A DNA stretch of 64,000 nucleotides. Origin: Pyxidicoccus sp. MSG2 (GTDB lineage: Bacteria; Myxococcota; Myxococcia; Myxococcales; Myxococcaceae). The stretch is from contig NZ_JAPNKC010000001.1 of assembly GCF_026626705.1 (NCBI RefSeq), positions 620,001 to 684,000 on the forward strand, read 5' to 3'. Made by a program: the position numbers and the translations under genes. Positions 9,481 to 18,201 of the stretch are shown here, piece by piece. Within the stretch, counting starts at the first letter, position 1. Every line of letters begins with the position of its first letter. The notes under the pieces are model-generated. The model searched no databases. It was given only the letters and a program-made list of their open reading frames with translations, and was not told the DNA's origin.

Positions 9481-9717
9481 CGCCCCTGACTGTAGGCGCT
9501 CCCGCCACGTCTCCCCAACCCGGCGCCACGCCGTCCGCGCGGGTGGAAATTCGAAGCCCTCCGCGAATTCTCAACGAATGAGTGCGACCAATTTGTAAGT
9601 CTCCATTCGTATTGTGCTAACTAGCCCGCGTTCCCGGGAAGCCGGGTACCCCATGTCCCCTGGGGGGGTCCATCCCGACATAGCTACGACGGCACGCGGG
9701 ACGCGGAGGAGAGACAT

Positions 9718-11040
9718 ATGGCGAGCATCGGCATCGTTGGCGCCGGCACGGCCGGTTTGCACCTCGGACTGAAGCTGCTGTCCCACGGCATCTCCGTGAC
9801 GATGTACGCGGAGCAGGACCCCGCGAAGCTGCGCGCGAGCCGGCTGCCGAACACGGTGGCGCACCACTCGCCCACGCGCGCCCGGGAGCGGGAGCTGGGG
9901 GTGGACCATTGGGGCGGGCCGCAGGCGGACATGCACCAGGTGGGCATCCATGTGAATGGGCCGCAGTCGTTCGGGCTGAAGGGCCGGCTGGAGCACCCGA
10001 CGATTTTCGTCGACTACCGGCTGTACCAGCCGAAGCTGGCCGAGGACTTCGTGGCACGCGGGGGCCTGCTGGAGGTGCGCTCCGTGGACGCCGCGGCGCT
10101 GGAGGGACTGTCCACCCGGCATGACCTGGTGGTGGTGGCCACCGGCCGCAACGGGCTGACGGCGCTCTTCCCGCGCATCCCCGAGTTGTCGCCGCACACG
10201 CAGCCGGCGCGCCTGCTGTTCGCCGCGCTGCTCAAGGGCGTGCGAATGCAGGACCCCATCGGCATGGAGGCGCACCTGGTGCCCGGCCAGGGAGAAATCT
10301 TCGAGGCGCAGGTCATCTCCCGCCAGGGCCGCGTTCCGAGCATCCTCATCGAGGCGCTGCCCGAGGGTGAGCTGGCGGTGCTGAGCACCCAACGGTACGA
10401 CGAGGACCCGCGCGCCTTCGAGGCGCTGCTGATGGACCGGCTGCGCCGCTTCGCGCCCGCCACGTACGAGCGGGTGAACCCCGCGGAGTTCGGCGTGCTG
10501 GGCCCCATGGACTGGCTGCAGGGCTCCTTCACGCCAATGGTGCGCCGGGGCTGGGCGCCGCTGGCGAACGGCCGCTTCGTCGTGGCCGTGGGCGACACGC
10601 ACGTGACGAACGACCCCGTCGCGGGCCAGGGGGCCAACGCCGCGTCGGCCTCCGCCTTCGCGATGGCGGAGAGCATCGTGGAGGCGCTGGGCTCGGCGCG
10701 TCCGTTCGACGAGGCCTTCTGCCGCACCACGGAGGAGAAGACGTGGGCCGCCGCCGCCCCGGCGACGCACTGGAGCAATGCGCTGCTGCAGCCGCCCCCG
10801 CCGCATGTGGTGGAGGTGCTGGTCGCCGGCAGCCAGGAGCCGCGCGTCGCGGACGCCATCGCCAATGCGTTCATGATTCCGGAGCACATCCTCGGCGCGT
10901 GCGCGAGCCCGGAGAGCGCCGCCGCGTTCCTCGCGAAGAACCGTCCCGCGACGGCCCGCGAGGCGCTGCCCGTGCCCGAGGCGCTCGCGTGGCGGCCCCT
11001 GCCCGACAAGGTGGTGGCGCCAGGGGTCGAGGTGCACTGA
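9718..11040 (+). CDS. Styrene/indole monooxygenase StyA-like FAD-dependent oxygenase
   Basis: 440 residues. The N-terminal FAD-binding motif is GIVGAGTAGLHLG; NTVAHHSPTR and VDYRLYQPKLAEDF match the conserved parts of StyA, and the second FAD motif reads GDTHVTNDPVAGQGANAAS (StyA: GD-x-x-x-x-x-DP-V-x-GQGAN). StyA enzymes epoxidise styrene or oxidise indole using reduced FAD supplied by a separate reductase, StyB. No flavin reductase gene is visible in this window, so electrons must come from elsewhere or the enzyme has another role. A strong ribosome-binding site (ggaggaga) precedes ATG 9718. The 237-base region upstream separates it from a divergently transcribed gene, so it probably has its own promoter. 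Confidence 0.88.
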   Translation: MASIGIVGAGTAGLHLGLKLLSHGISVTMYAEQDPAKLRASRLPNTVAHHSPTRARERELGVDHWGGPQADMHQVGIHVNGPQSFGLKGRLEHPTIFVDYRLYQPKLAEDFVARGGLLEVRSVDAAALEGLSTRHDLVVVATGRNGLTALFPRIPELSPHTQPARLLFAALLKGVRMQDPIGMEAHLVPGQGEIFEAQVISRQGRVPSILIEALPEGELAVLSTQRYDEDPRAFEALLMDRLRRFAPATYERVNPAEFGVLGPMDWLQGSFTPMVRRGWAPLANGRFVVAVGDTHVTNDPVAGQGANAASASAFAMAESIVEALGSARPFDEAFCRTTEEKTWAAAAPATHWSNALLQPPPPHVVEVLVAGSQEPRVADAIANAFMIPEHILGACASPESAAAFLAKNRPATAREALPVPEALAWRPLPDKVVAPGVEVH

Positions 11041-11080
11041 TACCGCTGAATCGTCCCTGCCGTGAGCGGAGCGCGCCGTT

Positions 11081-12052
11081 ATGGTGCGCGCCATGCGATT
11101 CGCCATCGTCGGTTCGGGTGGAGTGGGCGGCTATTACGGCGCCCGGCTGGTGCGCGCCGGCCAGGACGTGACGTTCCTCGCCCGGGGCGCGCACCTGCGC
11201 GCCATGCGTGAGCGGGGGCTGAGCATCCGCAGCGCCGAAGGGGACTTCACCGTCCAGGTGCGCGCCGAGGAAGACGCCACGCGCGTGGGCCCCGTGGACG
11301 TCATCGTCCTCGCGGTGAAGAACTACGACGTGCCGTCGGTGCTGCCCACCGTGAAGACGCTGGCCGCCGCGTCGGACAGGCCTGGCCTGGGCGGCTCCAC
11401 CGCCGCCGTCCTCACGCTGCAGAACGGCGTGGACAGCCCCGGCGAGGTGGCCACCGTCGTGGGCGAGGCACCGGTCATCGGTGGCACCACGTACATCTCC
11501 ACCGCCATCTCCGAGCCGGGCGTCATCTCTCAGACGGGGACGCTCCACCGCATCATCCTCGGCGAGGTGTTCGGCGACACGTCCCGCGTGTCGGCGCGCG
11601 TGCAGACCCTGCGCGACACGCTGGCCGGCGCGGGGCTCAACGTGGAGGCGGTGGCGGACGCACGCGCGCCGCTCTGGGAGAAGCTCGCGTTCCTGGCGCC
11701 CATGTCCGGCTTCTGCACCGCGGCCCGACTCCCGCTGGGCCCGCTTCGCGACGCGGGGCCCGCGTTCCGCGAGCAGTTCCAGGAGGCCGCGGCCGAGGTG
11801 CTCCGCGTCGCCAACGCCGAGGGCGTGGCCACCACCACCCGCGCCGAGGACGTCGTCGCCTTCATGGCCGGCCTGCAGGACGGCATGCGCCCCTCCATGA
11901 TGGTAGACTTGGAGGCCGGCAAGCCGCTGGAGGTGGAGTACCTCCAGGGCACGGTGTCCCGGCGAGGCCGGGCCCGAGGCGTCCCCACCCCGGTGATGAG
12001 CACGCTCTATTCCCTGCTGCTGCCGCACGCGCGCGGGCCGGGGAAGGGCTGA
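11081..12052 (+). CDS. panE: Ketopantoate reductase (2-dehydropantoate 2-reductase)
   Basis: 323 residues from ATG 11081; a second ATG at 11093 begins MRFAIVGSGGVGGYYG. The N-terminal Rossmann motif GSGGVGGYYGARL binds NADPH, the mid-part has VLAVKNYD and LTLQNGVDS (the family's K-N/Q-N-G region), and the C-terminal helical domain contains LWEKLAFLAPMSGFC and a PSMMVDLEAGKPLEVEYL block with the catalytic-type K/E/N/S arrangement of the ApbA/PanE family. It reduces ketopantoate to pantoate in coenzyme A synthesis; many genomes carry paralogues of unknown substrate, so the exact substrate is inferred. It lies 40 bases after the StyA-like gene on the same strand and may be co-transcribed. Confidence 0.88.
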   Translation: MVRAMRFAIVGSGGVGGYYGARLVRAGQDVTFLARGAHLRAMRERGLSIRSAEGDFTVQVRAEEDATRVGPVDVIVLAVKNYDVPSVLPTVKTLAAASDRPGLGGSTAAVLTLQNGVDSPGEVATVVGEAPVIGGTTYISTAISEPGVISQTGTLHRIILGEVFGDTSRVSARVQTLRDTLAGAGLNVEAVADARAPLWEKLAFLAPMSGFCTAARLPLGPLRDAGPAFREQFQEAAAEVLRVANAEGVATTTRAEDVVAFMAGLQDGMRPSMMVDLEAGKPLEVEYLQGTVSRRGRARGVPTPVMSTLYSLLLPHARGPGKG

Positions 12053-12143
12053 GCGTCCTGCATCCAGCAGGTGGGCCGGGGCCCGGCCGGACAGGCGCGA
12101 CACGCCGCGCAATGGAAGGCCGGGATTGGCATATGAACAGGGC

Positions 12144-12881
12144 ATGACCGAGCCGAAGTCGCGCCCTGCCTCGAAGAACGACCTGCCGCCGCTGGCGGGC
12201 CGCGTGGCCTTTCTCGCCGTCGCCTCCGGCCTGACGCCGCTCATCCCCGTGCCCTTCCTGGACGACTATGCCCTCGGCCAGGTACGCGAGGGCATGGTCC
12301 GGCAGATTCTCGGGGAGCACGGCCTGCCCACCCCGGCCAAGGCGGTGGAGGTGCTTGCCGGCTCGCACGTGAGCACGTCCCTGAGTGGCCACGTGAAGAG
12401 CTTCGTCAAGGGCGTGCTGCTGTTCCCCATGCAGTGGGTCTTCCGCAAGGTCTTCTTCGTGCTGTGGGTGAAGGACTGCGTGGACATGGCCTCCACGTCC
12501 CTGCACCACGGCTTCCTGCTCACCCACGCGGTGGAGCGCGGGGACCTGGACGCGAAGGCGCTGGAGGCGGACATGCCGCGCAAGGTCTACGACGCCATGG
12601 TCGCCACGTGCGCGGAGGTGGACGCGCGCCCCATCAATCAAATCCTGCGCAGGCTCTTCGCCAGCAGTCGCGTGCTGATGGCCGAGGCCTCCCGCGCCTT
12701 CTTCAGCCAGAAGAACCCCGGCCCCCGCACGCCCGACGCGGCGGAGAGCGCCGAGGTGAAGTCCCTGACGGACCGCCTCCTCGCGGAGTTGTGGGAGGAG
12801 CGCGGCTACTTCGTCACGCTCCAGCAGCACTACGACAAGCACCTGAAGGCCGGCCCGGCCGCGGGCGGCTCAGGGCGCTGA
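12144..12881 (+). CDS. Conserved hypothetical protein
   Basis: 245 residues from ATG 12144; a TTG at 12126 is in frame. I do not recognise the family. Near the N-terminus LTPLIPVPFLDDYAL is followed by a long helical protein with one hydrophobic stretch (VLLFPMQWVFRKVFFVLWV) that could touch the membrane, then amphipathic helices and a basic C-terminus. No signal peptide. The stop overlaps the end of the convergent DUF4105 gene by 12 bases. Confidence 0.75.
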   Translation: MTEPKSRPASKNDLPPLAGRVAFLAVASGLTPLIPVPFLDDYALGQVREGMVRQILGEHGLPTPAKAVEVLAGSHVSTSLSGHVKSFVKGVLLFPMQWVFRKVFFVLWVKDCVDMASTSLHHGFLLTHAVERGDLDAKALEADMPRKVYDAMVATCAEVDARPINQILRRLFASSRVLMAEASRAFFSQKNPGPRTPDAAESAEVKSLTDRLLAELWEERGYFVTLQQHYDKHLKAGPAAGGSGR

Positions 12882-13874
12882 GACGGCGGTGGCCTGCGAC
12901 TCGCGGATGCGCCGGGAGAAGTCCGGCAGGCCATTGGCCGCCATCGCCTTCGCGTTGATGCGATGCCGGGCGCGCACCACTTCCAGGGGCGCGTCCTTCT
13001 CGATGAGGCCCAGCTCGTACGCCAGCGCATCCGAGTACGCCGGCAGCAACGTCCGGTGGTCATACGGCACGTCCACCGCGCTCACCTTCTCCACGTGGTG
13101 CACGAGGTTGGTGGTGCAGTTGCTGGAGAGCGTGTCGTAGAACTCCGGCCGCGCGTGCAGCGCGTTCATCCGCGCCACCATGTCCAGGAAGAAGGAGGCG
13201 ATGCGCTCCTTCGACGCGTCCACCGGGTACAGGTACACGTCGTCCTTGCGGTGGTTGGAGCGCAGCTGGACCAGGTCTCTCTCGTCGCCCACCACGTAGA
13301 TGAGCTCGAACTGGCGGAACAGGCCGCCCAGCGCGGAGAACGTCTCGCCCTTCTCGCGCCGCACCTCCACGGAGAAGACGACGTAGCGCCCGTCCGCGAA
13401 GCCGAAGCTCACCATGGTGTGCGCCGCACCCCAGACGCCCGAGAACGGCTCCACGATGAACCACGCCCCCGTCAGCTCGCGTGTGTCGTACGTGGCCGTG
13501 TACCAGCTGGTGTCCCAGTCGGAGGTGCTCCGGTAGCGGAAGTCGCGCACGTCGTGAATCGTCACGCGGGTGCCGTCCACCTCCGCCCGGGCCGCGCGCG
13601 CCAGGTCCGGCGCCCAGTCGCGCTGCTCCGACGGCTGCACCGTCCGCACCCAGCCCCAGGTCGCCGCGCAGCCCAGCACCACGACGGCCACCGCCGCCCA
13701 CCGCGAGCCCCGGCGCCACACCGCCACGGCCGCCCCGGCCAGCACCAGCGCCAGCAGCGCCCTCACGAGGTGCGCGCCTTCCGGCCCCGCGCCCGTCAGG
13801 GCCAGGGCGAGCGCGACCCACGCGGTGCCCAGCAGCAGCACGAGGGCGGTGATGATCCAGGAGAACAGGCGCAT
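12870..13874 (-). CDS. DUF4105 domain membrane protein
   Basis: 334 residues. The first about 75 residues form two to three membrane helices (FSWIITALVLLLGTAWVAL; ALLALVLAGAAVAVW; WAAVAVVVLGCAATWGWV). The rest is a periplasmic domain with hallmarks of DUF4105 (Lnb-N-terminal-like): DVRDFRYRS, WFIVEPFSG, AHTMVSFGF, and the cysteine-containing TLSSNCTTNLVHHV. The family has a papain-like circular arrangement with conserved His and Cys, but its function in Gram-negative bacteria is not established. The start ATG 13874 is the first in frame. It is convergent with and overlaps the previous gene by 12 bases. Confidence 0.85.
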   Translation of the reverse strand: MRLFSWIITALVLLLGTAWVALALALTGAGPEGAHLVRALLALVLAGAAVAVWRRGSRWAAVAVVVLGCAATWGWVRTVQPSEQRDWAPDLARAARAEVDGTRVTIHDVRDFRYRSTSDWDTSWYTATYDTRELTGAWFIVEPFSGVWGAAHTMVSFGFADGRYVVFSVEVRREKGETFSALGGLFRQFELIYVVGDERDLVQLRSNHRKDDVYLYPVDASKERIASFFLDMVARMNALHARPEFYDTLSSNCTTNLVHHVEKVSAVDVPYDHRTLLPAYSDALAYELGLIEKDAPLEVVRARHRINAKAMAANGLPDFSRRIRESQATAVSAP

Positions 13875-14530
13875 GCCGCGAGTATCGACGTCCCCGTGCG
13901 GGCTGTCACCGGGCGGCTACGACCAGCCCTTCCGGCCTCCCCCCTGTTCACTCTCCACGGCGCCAACTTCAACGGGGGAGAGCTTCGCGGCCAGCTCGAG
14001 CCCTGAGCCCGAGGCTTCCGCTCGTCGAAGTGAAGCCTCCGCGCGGCGGAGGCGTGTGACGGCCCCCGGAATCCGCTGAGCCGGGTTCCGAGGCGCCGGG
14101 GACGCGCGCTGCTCGCACTGATGTTCCAGACGCCCGACGCGCCGCGACATCTCGCGGCGCGTCCAGGGCTGCCCGCGGCGCCTGCTGTCGCAGGCCCGTG
14201 TTCCATGCGCACGTGCCTCCGTCAGGAATTCCAGCAAAAGCAACTCAGGTACGGAAGGCGCGTTTTGGACGTGAATTTACGCGTCGGATGCTTCCTCGTG
14301 GCCTCTCGCGTCATGAGATGCCAGCGAGCCCTTCCCTCTCAAGTACCCGAGACTTCTAGGTTTTCGGTGCGAGGGTCGGATTCTCAGCTTCAAATTTTCC
14401 GCCCTGAATACACGAAGCTCACGTCAGATCCGTGATTCATGCTAGGGATGTATCACTGCATCCAGTGGCCGATAGTGCCGCCGTCCTAGAAGGTGATGGA
14501 CGGGCCACGCCAACAGGATTGGAGCGTCGA
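13875..14530. other. Long intergenic region upstream of HPPD
   Basis: 656 bases with no gene I can support. The first part (to about 14110) is GC-rich and holds a pair of competing hairpins (14011-14053). From about 14220 to 14470 base composition drops well below the surrounding average, which fits a promoter/leader region for the HPPD gene, but I cannot point to a defined promoter. The frame of HPPD extends up to 14432 yet the extra 33 codons look unlike the family. Confidence 0.5.
14011..14053. repeat. Two overlapping, mutually exclusive hairpins
   Basis: gaggcttc (14011-14018) pairs with gaagcctc (14032-14039), while gcctccgc (14035-14042) pairs perfectly with gcggaggc (14046-14053). The two stems share the bases 14035-14039, so only one can form at a time. 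Seen directly; function unknown. Confidence 0.6.
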
Positions 14531-15604
14531 GTGGAATTCACAAGCGTGGATCATGTGGAGCTGTACGTTGGGGACTCGATGCTGTCGGCATACTTCTTCT
14601 GCCACGCGCTGGGCTTCCGGATGGTGGCCCATGCAGCGCCGGAGAGTGGCCTGGAGGGGCGGCGGTCCATCGTCCTGAAGCAGGGCAACTCGCGGGTGGT
14701 CGTCACGTCCGCGCTCGGCTCGGTGGGTCCGGTGGCGGACTTCGTGCGGCAGCACGGCGACGGCGTGAAGGACGTGGCCTTCGCCACGCCGGACGCGGCC
14801 GGGGCCTTCGAGGCGGCGGTGCGCCGGGGCGCGCGGCCGGTGATGGAGCCCGCCACGTTCGAGGGCGCGGGCGGCCGCGTGGTGAAGGCGACCATCGCCG
14901 GTCCCGGTGACCTGGTGCACTCGTTCATCCAGCGCGACACCGCGGCGAGCGGCTTCCTGCCGGACGTGTACCTGCCGCTGGAGACGGCGCCGGCCGTGGG
15001 CGAGGAGCTGTTCACCGGGCTGGACCACGTGGCGCTGTGCCTGGACCGTGGCACGCTGCTGGACACCGTGGCCTTCTACGGGAACGTGCTGGGCTTCGAG
15101 CAGACGCACGAGGAGAACGTGCGCACGGAGTACAGCGGGATGAACTCGCGGGTGATGCAGACCGCCGGCGGGCGCATCTGCTTCCCGATGCAGGAGCCGT
15201 ATACCGGCACCCGGCGCGGGCAGCTCGAGGACTTCCTCGCGGCGCACGGCGGCACGGGCGTGCAGCACCTGGCCTTCCTGGCCCCGGACATCTCCCGGGC
15301 GGTGGACGTGCTGCGCCGGGGCGGCATGAAGATTCTCGACGCGCCGCCGGGCTACTACGAGTCGCTGGAGGCGCGACTGGGCGACCTGGGCGGCTTCCGC
15401 CGCGAGACGCTCCAGGAGCGCAACATCCTCATGGACCGCGACGCGTGGGGCCACCTGCTCCAGGTCTTCACCCGCACGCAGCACGCGCGCCGCACGCTCT
15501 TCTTCGAGGTCATCCAGCGTCAGGAGGCGCGCGGCTTCGGCGGCGCCAACATCCAGGCGCTCTACGAGGCCAAGGAGCGGGAGACCCTCCGCGCCACGCG
15601 CTGA
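14531..15604 (+). CDS. hppD: 4-hydroxyphenylpyruvate dioxygenase
   Basis: 357 residues from GTG 14531, chosen because ggag sits six bases upstream (14521-14524) and the protein then begins with the family-like VEFTSVDHVELYVGDS. Two vicinal-oxygen-chelate halves are visible. Iron ligands are the histidines in LDHVALCLD and GVQHLAFLAPD and the glutamate in LFFEVIQRQ; the C-terminal GFGGANIQALYEAKERE helix closes the active site. The enzyme converts 4-hydroxyphenylpyruvate to homogentisate in tyrosine breakdown and, in some bacteria, pigment (pyomelanin) formation. Homogentisate dioxygenase and fumarylacetoacetase are not next to it here. Confidence 0.95.
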   Translation: MEFTSVDHVELYVGDSMLSAYFFCHALGFRMVAHAAPESGLEGRRSIVLKQGNSRVVVTSALGSVGPVADFVRQHGDGVKDVAFATPDAAGAFEAAVRRGARPVMEPATFEGAGGRVVKATIAGPGDLVHSFIQRDTAASGFLPDVYLPLETAPAVGEELFTGLDHVALCLDRGTLLDTVAFYGNVLGFEQTHEENVRTEYSGMNSRVMQTAGGRICFPMQEPYTGTRRGQLEDFLAAHGGTGVQHLAFLAPDISRAVDVLRRGGMKILDAPPGYYESLEARLGDLGGFRRETLQERNILMDRDAWGHLLQVFTRTQHARRTLFFEVIQRQEARGFGGANIQALYEAKERETLRATR

Positions 15605-15793
15605 GCGGCCCTGGCGGCACACCTCCCCACCCATGCCCGCCAGGCGACCGGTCGTCGCCGCGGGCCCACGCTGGGAGGAACAGGGTTCCTGCGCGGTGCG
15701 GCACTGGAACTCGGGGTGCCAACCAGCCTACCCTGCTTGACGCCTTTTTCAGGGGTGTGAGCAGAATGCACCCACTCCCAGGAGTCGAACACC

Positions 15794-16018
15794 ATGGCGG
15801 ATGAGCGCGAAGATACGACTATCTACAAGGTCGTCGTGAACCACGAAGAGCAGTACTCCATCTGGCCGGCGGACCGCGAGAACGCGCTCGGCTGGAAGGA
15901 CGCGGGCAAGCAGGGCCCGAAGGCCGAGTGCCTCGAGTACATCAAGCAGGTCTGGACGGACATGCGTCCCCTGAGCCTCCGCAAGAAGATGGAGGAGCAG
16001 GCGCAGCTGAAGAACTGA
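15794..16018 (+). CDS. MbtH-like NRPS accessory protein
   Basis: 74 residues, the normal size. It carries the MbtH signature: [31 protein letters not shown] and the closing [11 protein letters not shown] with its three conserved tryptophans. MbtH-like proteins bind and activate adenylation domains of nonribosomal peptide synthetases in the cytoplasm. No NRPS gene lies within this window, so it is a stand-alone copy that probably serves synthetases elsewhere in the genome. A terminator hairpin follows immediately, so it is transcribed as a single gene. Confidence 0.95.
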   Translation: MADEREDTTIYKVVVNHEEQYSIWPADRENALGWKDAGKQGPKAECLEYIKQVWTDMRPLSLRKKMEEQAQLKN

Positions 16019-16030
16019 AGCAACCGGGTC

Positions 16031-16076
16031 CACGCCCCCGAAAAGCCCGGCATCTGTGCCAGGGCCCGGGGGCGTG
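16031..16076 (+). terminator. Terminator hairpin after the MbtH gene
   Basis: A perfect 10-bp outer stem (cacgcccccg, 16031-16040; cgggggcgtg, 16067-16076) continues into an inner GCCC-GGC/GCC-A-GGGC stem. It is followed by cttccctcc rather than a clean T-run. Confidence 0.7.
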
Positions 16077-16172
16077 CTTCCCTCCGCCGTACCGCCGTCG
16101 CCGCGCGGGCCGCCGAAAAGGGCAGGCCGCCATGAGACGGCCCGCCCGCGACACTGCCGTGATTCAAGGACT

Positions 16173-16199
16173 CCCTCTCCCCGCGGAGCGAGGAGAGGG
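16173..16199 (-). terminator. Hairpin after the LuxR-type regulator gene
   Basis: ccctctcc (16173-16180) pairs with ggagaggg (16192-16199) just beyond the stop of the minus-strand regulator. No T-tract; terminator role inferred from position. Confidence 0.5.
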
Positions 16200-16213
16200 T
16201 GGGCCGGCCTCGC

Positions 16214-16906
16214 TCAGAGGTCCGGCGGTGGGCGGACGCCCAGGTGGCACGCGCGCAGCGCCAGCTGCGTGCGGTTCTCCGCCCCCAGCTTCCGGTAGAG
16301 CTGGGTGACGTGGGACTTCACGGTGCGCTCGGCAATCTGGAGGTGCGCGGCAATCTTCAGGTTGTCCGCGCCTCCCGCCACGTACGCCAGCACCTCGCGC
16401 TCCCGCTGCGTGAGCGCCAGCAGCACGCTCGCGGTGGGCGAAGTGACGGGCGGATGCTCGAAGTCGTTCCGCAGCAGCTGCACCGGGAACAACCGCTCGC
16501 CTCGCACCAGGGACTGGATGGCGGAGGCCACGGCCGTGGTGCCGAGCCCCGCGCGGAAGAGGTAGCCGGAGGCTCCCTCGTCGAAGCACTGCGAGATGAT
16601 CTCCGGCTGACTCACCGCGGAGAGCAACAGCATCCGGACCTCCAGGCGGCGCTTGCGCGCCTCCCGCAGGAGGTTGATGCCCTCCGTGACGGAGCAACCG
16701 ACAGCCGCCTCGCTGTCACCCTCCACGTCCATCACCGCCACCTGTGGCGGATCGGTTCCCAGGCCATCGAGGAAGAGGCGCACGTCCCTCGTCACCGAGG
16801 ACACCTGCACGCCTTCTCCGCGGAGACCATCGGCAAGGCCCTGCCAGGCCGCCCACGGTCCCTCGAGAATAGATACACGAATCGCTGCTTGATTGGATGT
16901 TGCCAT
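16214..16906 (-). CDS. NarL/LuxR-family response regulator
   Basis: 230 residues. N-terminal receiver-like domain (about 10-130) with a candidate phospho-acceptor aspartate in VAVMDVEGD; C-terminal LuxR-type helix-turn-helix with LTQREREVLAYVAGGADNLKIAAHLQIAERTVKSHV, here split: the recognition helix is AERTVKSHVTQLYRKLGA. In the receiver, the position normally held by the conserved lysine reads arginine (SGYLFRAGLG), and the insert around GDSEAAVGCSV is unusual, so signalling may not follow the standard phosphorylation scheme. No histidine kinase is adjacent. It is flanked by a convergent MbtH gene and a 526-base non-coding stretch. Confidence 0.86.
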   Translation of the reverse strand: MATSNQAAIRVSILEGPWAAWQGLADGLRGEGVQVSSVTRDVRLFLDGLGTDPPQVAVMDVEGDSEAAVGCSVTEGINLLREARKRRLEVRMLLLSAVSQPEIISQCFDEGASGYLFRAGLGTTAVASAIQSLVRGERLFPVQLLRNDFEHPPVTSPTASVLLALTQREREVLAYVAGGADNLKIAAHLQIAERTVKSHVTQLYRKLGAENRTQLALRACHLGVRPPPDL

Positions 16907-17432
16907 GCGAAGGCCCCCCAGCCGCCATGGCGAAGACTTCTGGAACTACCTGTTGACCACAGCCGACTCCGAAACTCCGGTGCCAGCGGGGAGAGACCTG
17001 TTGAAGAACGAGCACGTCCGCTGAATCACTTCGGGGTCGGTCTACCGATACAAGACTCGACTCCTGACTGCTTTCGACTTTCGACTACGTCCAGCGTCCT
17101 TCCGGGCCACCTCCAAACGGCCCACTTCATCGTCCTACGGCATGAAACCCTAACACCGGGAAAGCGCAGACGCGAATCAGCCCGGGCGCGAGTGTCTGGT
17201 GCGCATGATTTGGAGAGGGATCCAGGGGCTTCCGACGTCGGTTCGTCATCGCTGTCAGCCTCCTGACACACCCTGGCGTTCAGTATGAGATGGCAATGCC
17301 CTCCGGTACCGGCCCCGCCGTTCAACGCCGCACACCCTACAGCAACCTGGAATTCATGTAAATCGCCACGTAACGCGGGGAGTCGGGTTCCGCGAGGCCG
17401 AAACCGTGGGCGTGTATGCTGGGGGTGCCCAC
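16907..17432. other. Intergenic region between divergent regulator and RDD genes
   Basis: 526 bases without a gene I can support. It must hold the promoters of both flanking genes. An AT-richer patch lies at about 17349-17362 (ggaattcatgtaaatcg), upstream of the RDD gene; I see no clear inverted repeat or RNA structure. Confidence 0.5.
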
Positions 17433-18200
17433 ATGCGCACCGCCCCATCTCCGCACCTCGACGTGGCCACGCCCGAGCGCGTGGCGCTCACCCTGCCCGT
17501 GGCCGGCATCGGCTACCGGTGCCTCGCGTGGCTCGTGGACGCGGGCCTGCTGTTCTTCTTCTGGATTGTCGCCTACTTCGTCTTCACGCTGCTGGTGTCC
17601 GACGTGCTGGGTGTGTTGCAGGCGCTGTCCGGGCTGGCGCGCACGCTGCTGGTGGTGGGGCTCTTCGCCACGCAATGGCTGTACTGGACGGTGGGCGAGG
17701 TCTTCTTCCATGGACAGACAGTGGGCAAGCGGGTGCTGGGCATCCGCGTGGTGAGGATGGACGGCTCGCCGGTGGGCCTCTTCGAGAGCGCGGTGCGCAA
17801 CCTCTGCCGCGCGGTGGACTTCCTGCCCATGCTGTACGCCGCCGGCTGCATCTCCATGCTGCTCACCCGCCAGCATCGGCGCCTGGGAGACCTGCTCGCC
17901 GGCACGCTGCTGGTGCGCGAGGAGCGCATCGACCTGGACAAGTACACCGCCACCTCCGAGCTGTCGCAGGGCGTCGTGCCCGCGCAGTCCGCCACCCGCG
18001 CGCTGACGCCGGGCGAGGTGGAACTGGTGCTGGCCTTCCTCGCGCGCGCGGGAGGGCTCACGCCCGAGGTGCGGCAGCGGATGGGTGAGAAGCTCGTGGA
18101 CCGGGTGGGCGGGCTGTCCGGCGACGAGCGCGCCGCGGTGCTCGCCTCGCCCGAGCGCACGGAGGCCTTCCTGCGCGCCCGCGCCCGGGCGGAGGTCTGA
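17433..18200 (+). CDS. RDD family membrane protein
   Basis: 255 residues from ATG 17433, preceded by gggggt; the frame extends to GTG 17406. The RDD motif is GYRCLAWLVDAGLLFF, followed by three hydrophobic segments (LLFFFWIVAYFVFTLLV; LARTLLVVGLFATQWLYW; VDFLPMLYAAGCISMLL) and the conserved HRRLGDLLAGTLLV. The cytoplasmic C-terminal third contains a helix-rich region (LTPGEVELVLAFLARAGGL). RDD proteins are poorly understood; some take part in ion or osmolyte transport. It overlaps nothing but the next gene starts one base after its stop, a strong sign of translational coupling with SpoIIM; RDD-SpoIIM pairs recur in bacteria. Confidence 0.88.
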   Translation: MRTAPSPHLDVATPERVALTLPVAGIGYRCLAWLVDAGLLFFFWIVAYFVFTLLVSDVLGVLQALSGLARTLLVVGLFATQWLYWTVGEVFFHGQTVGKRVLGIRVVRMDGSPVGLFESAVRNLCRAVDFLPMLYAAGCISMLLTRQHRRLGDLLAGTLLVREERIDLDKYTATSELSQGVVPAQSATRALTPGEVELVLAFLARAGGLTPEVRQRMGEKLVDRVGGLSGDERAAVLASPERTEAFLRARARAEV

Positions 18201-18201
18201 G

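Noticed and set aside
14432-14530. Extended HPPD start at GTG 14432
   Set aside because: The 33 extra codons do not look like HPPD, and GTG 14531 has a well-placed ggag.
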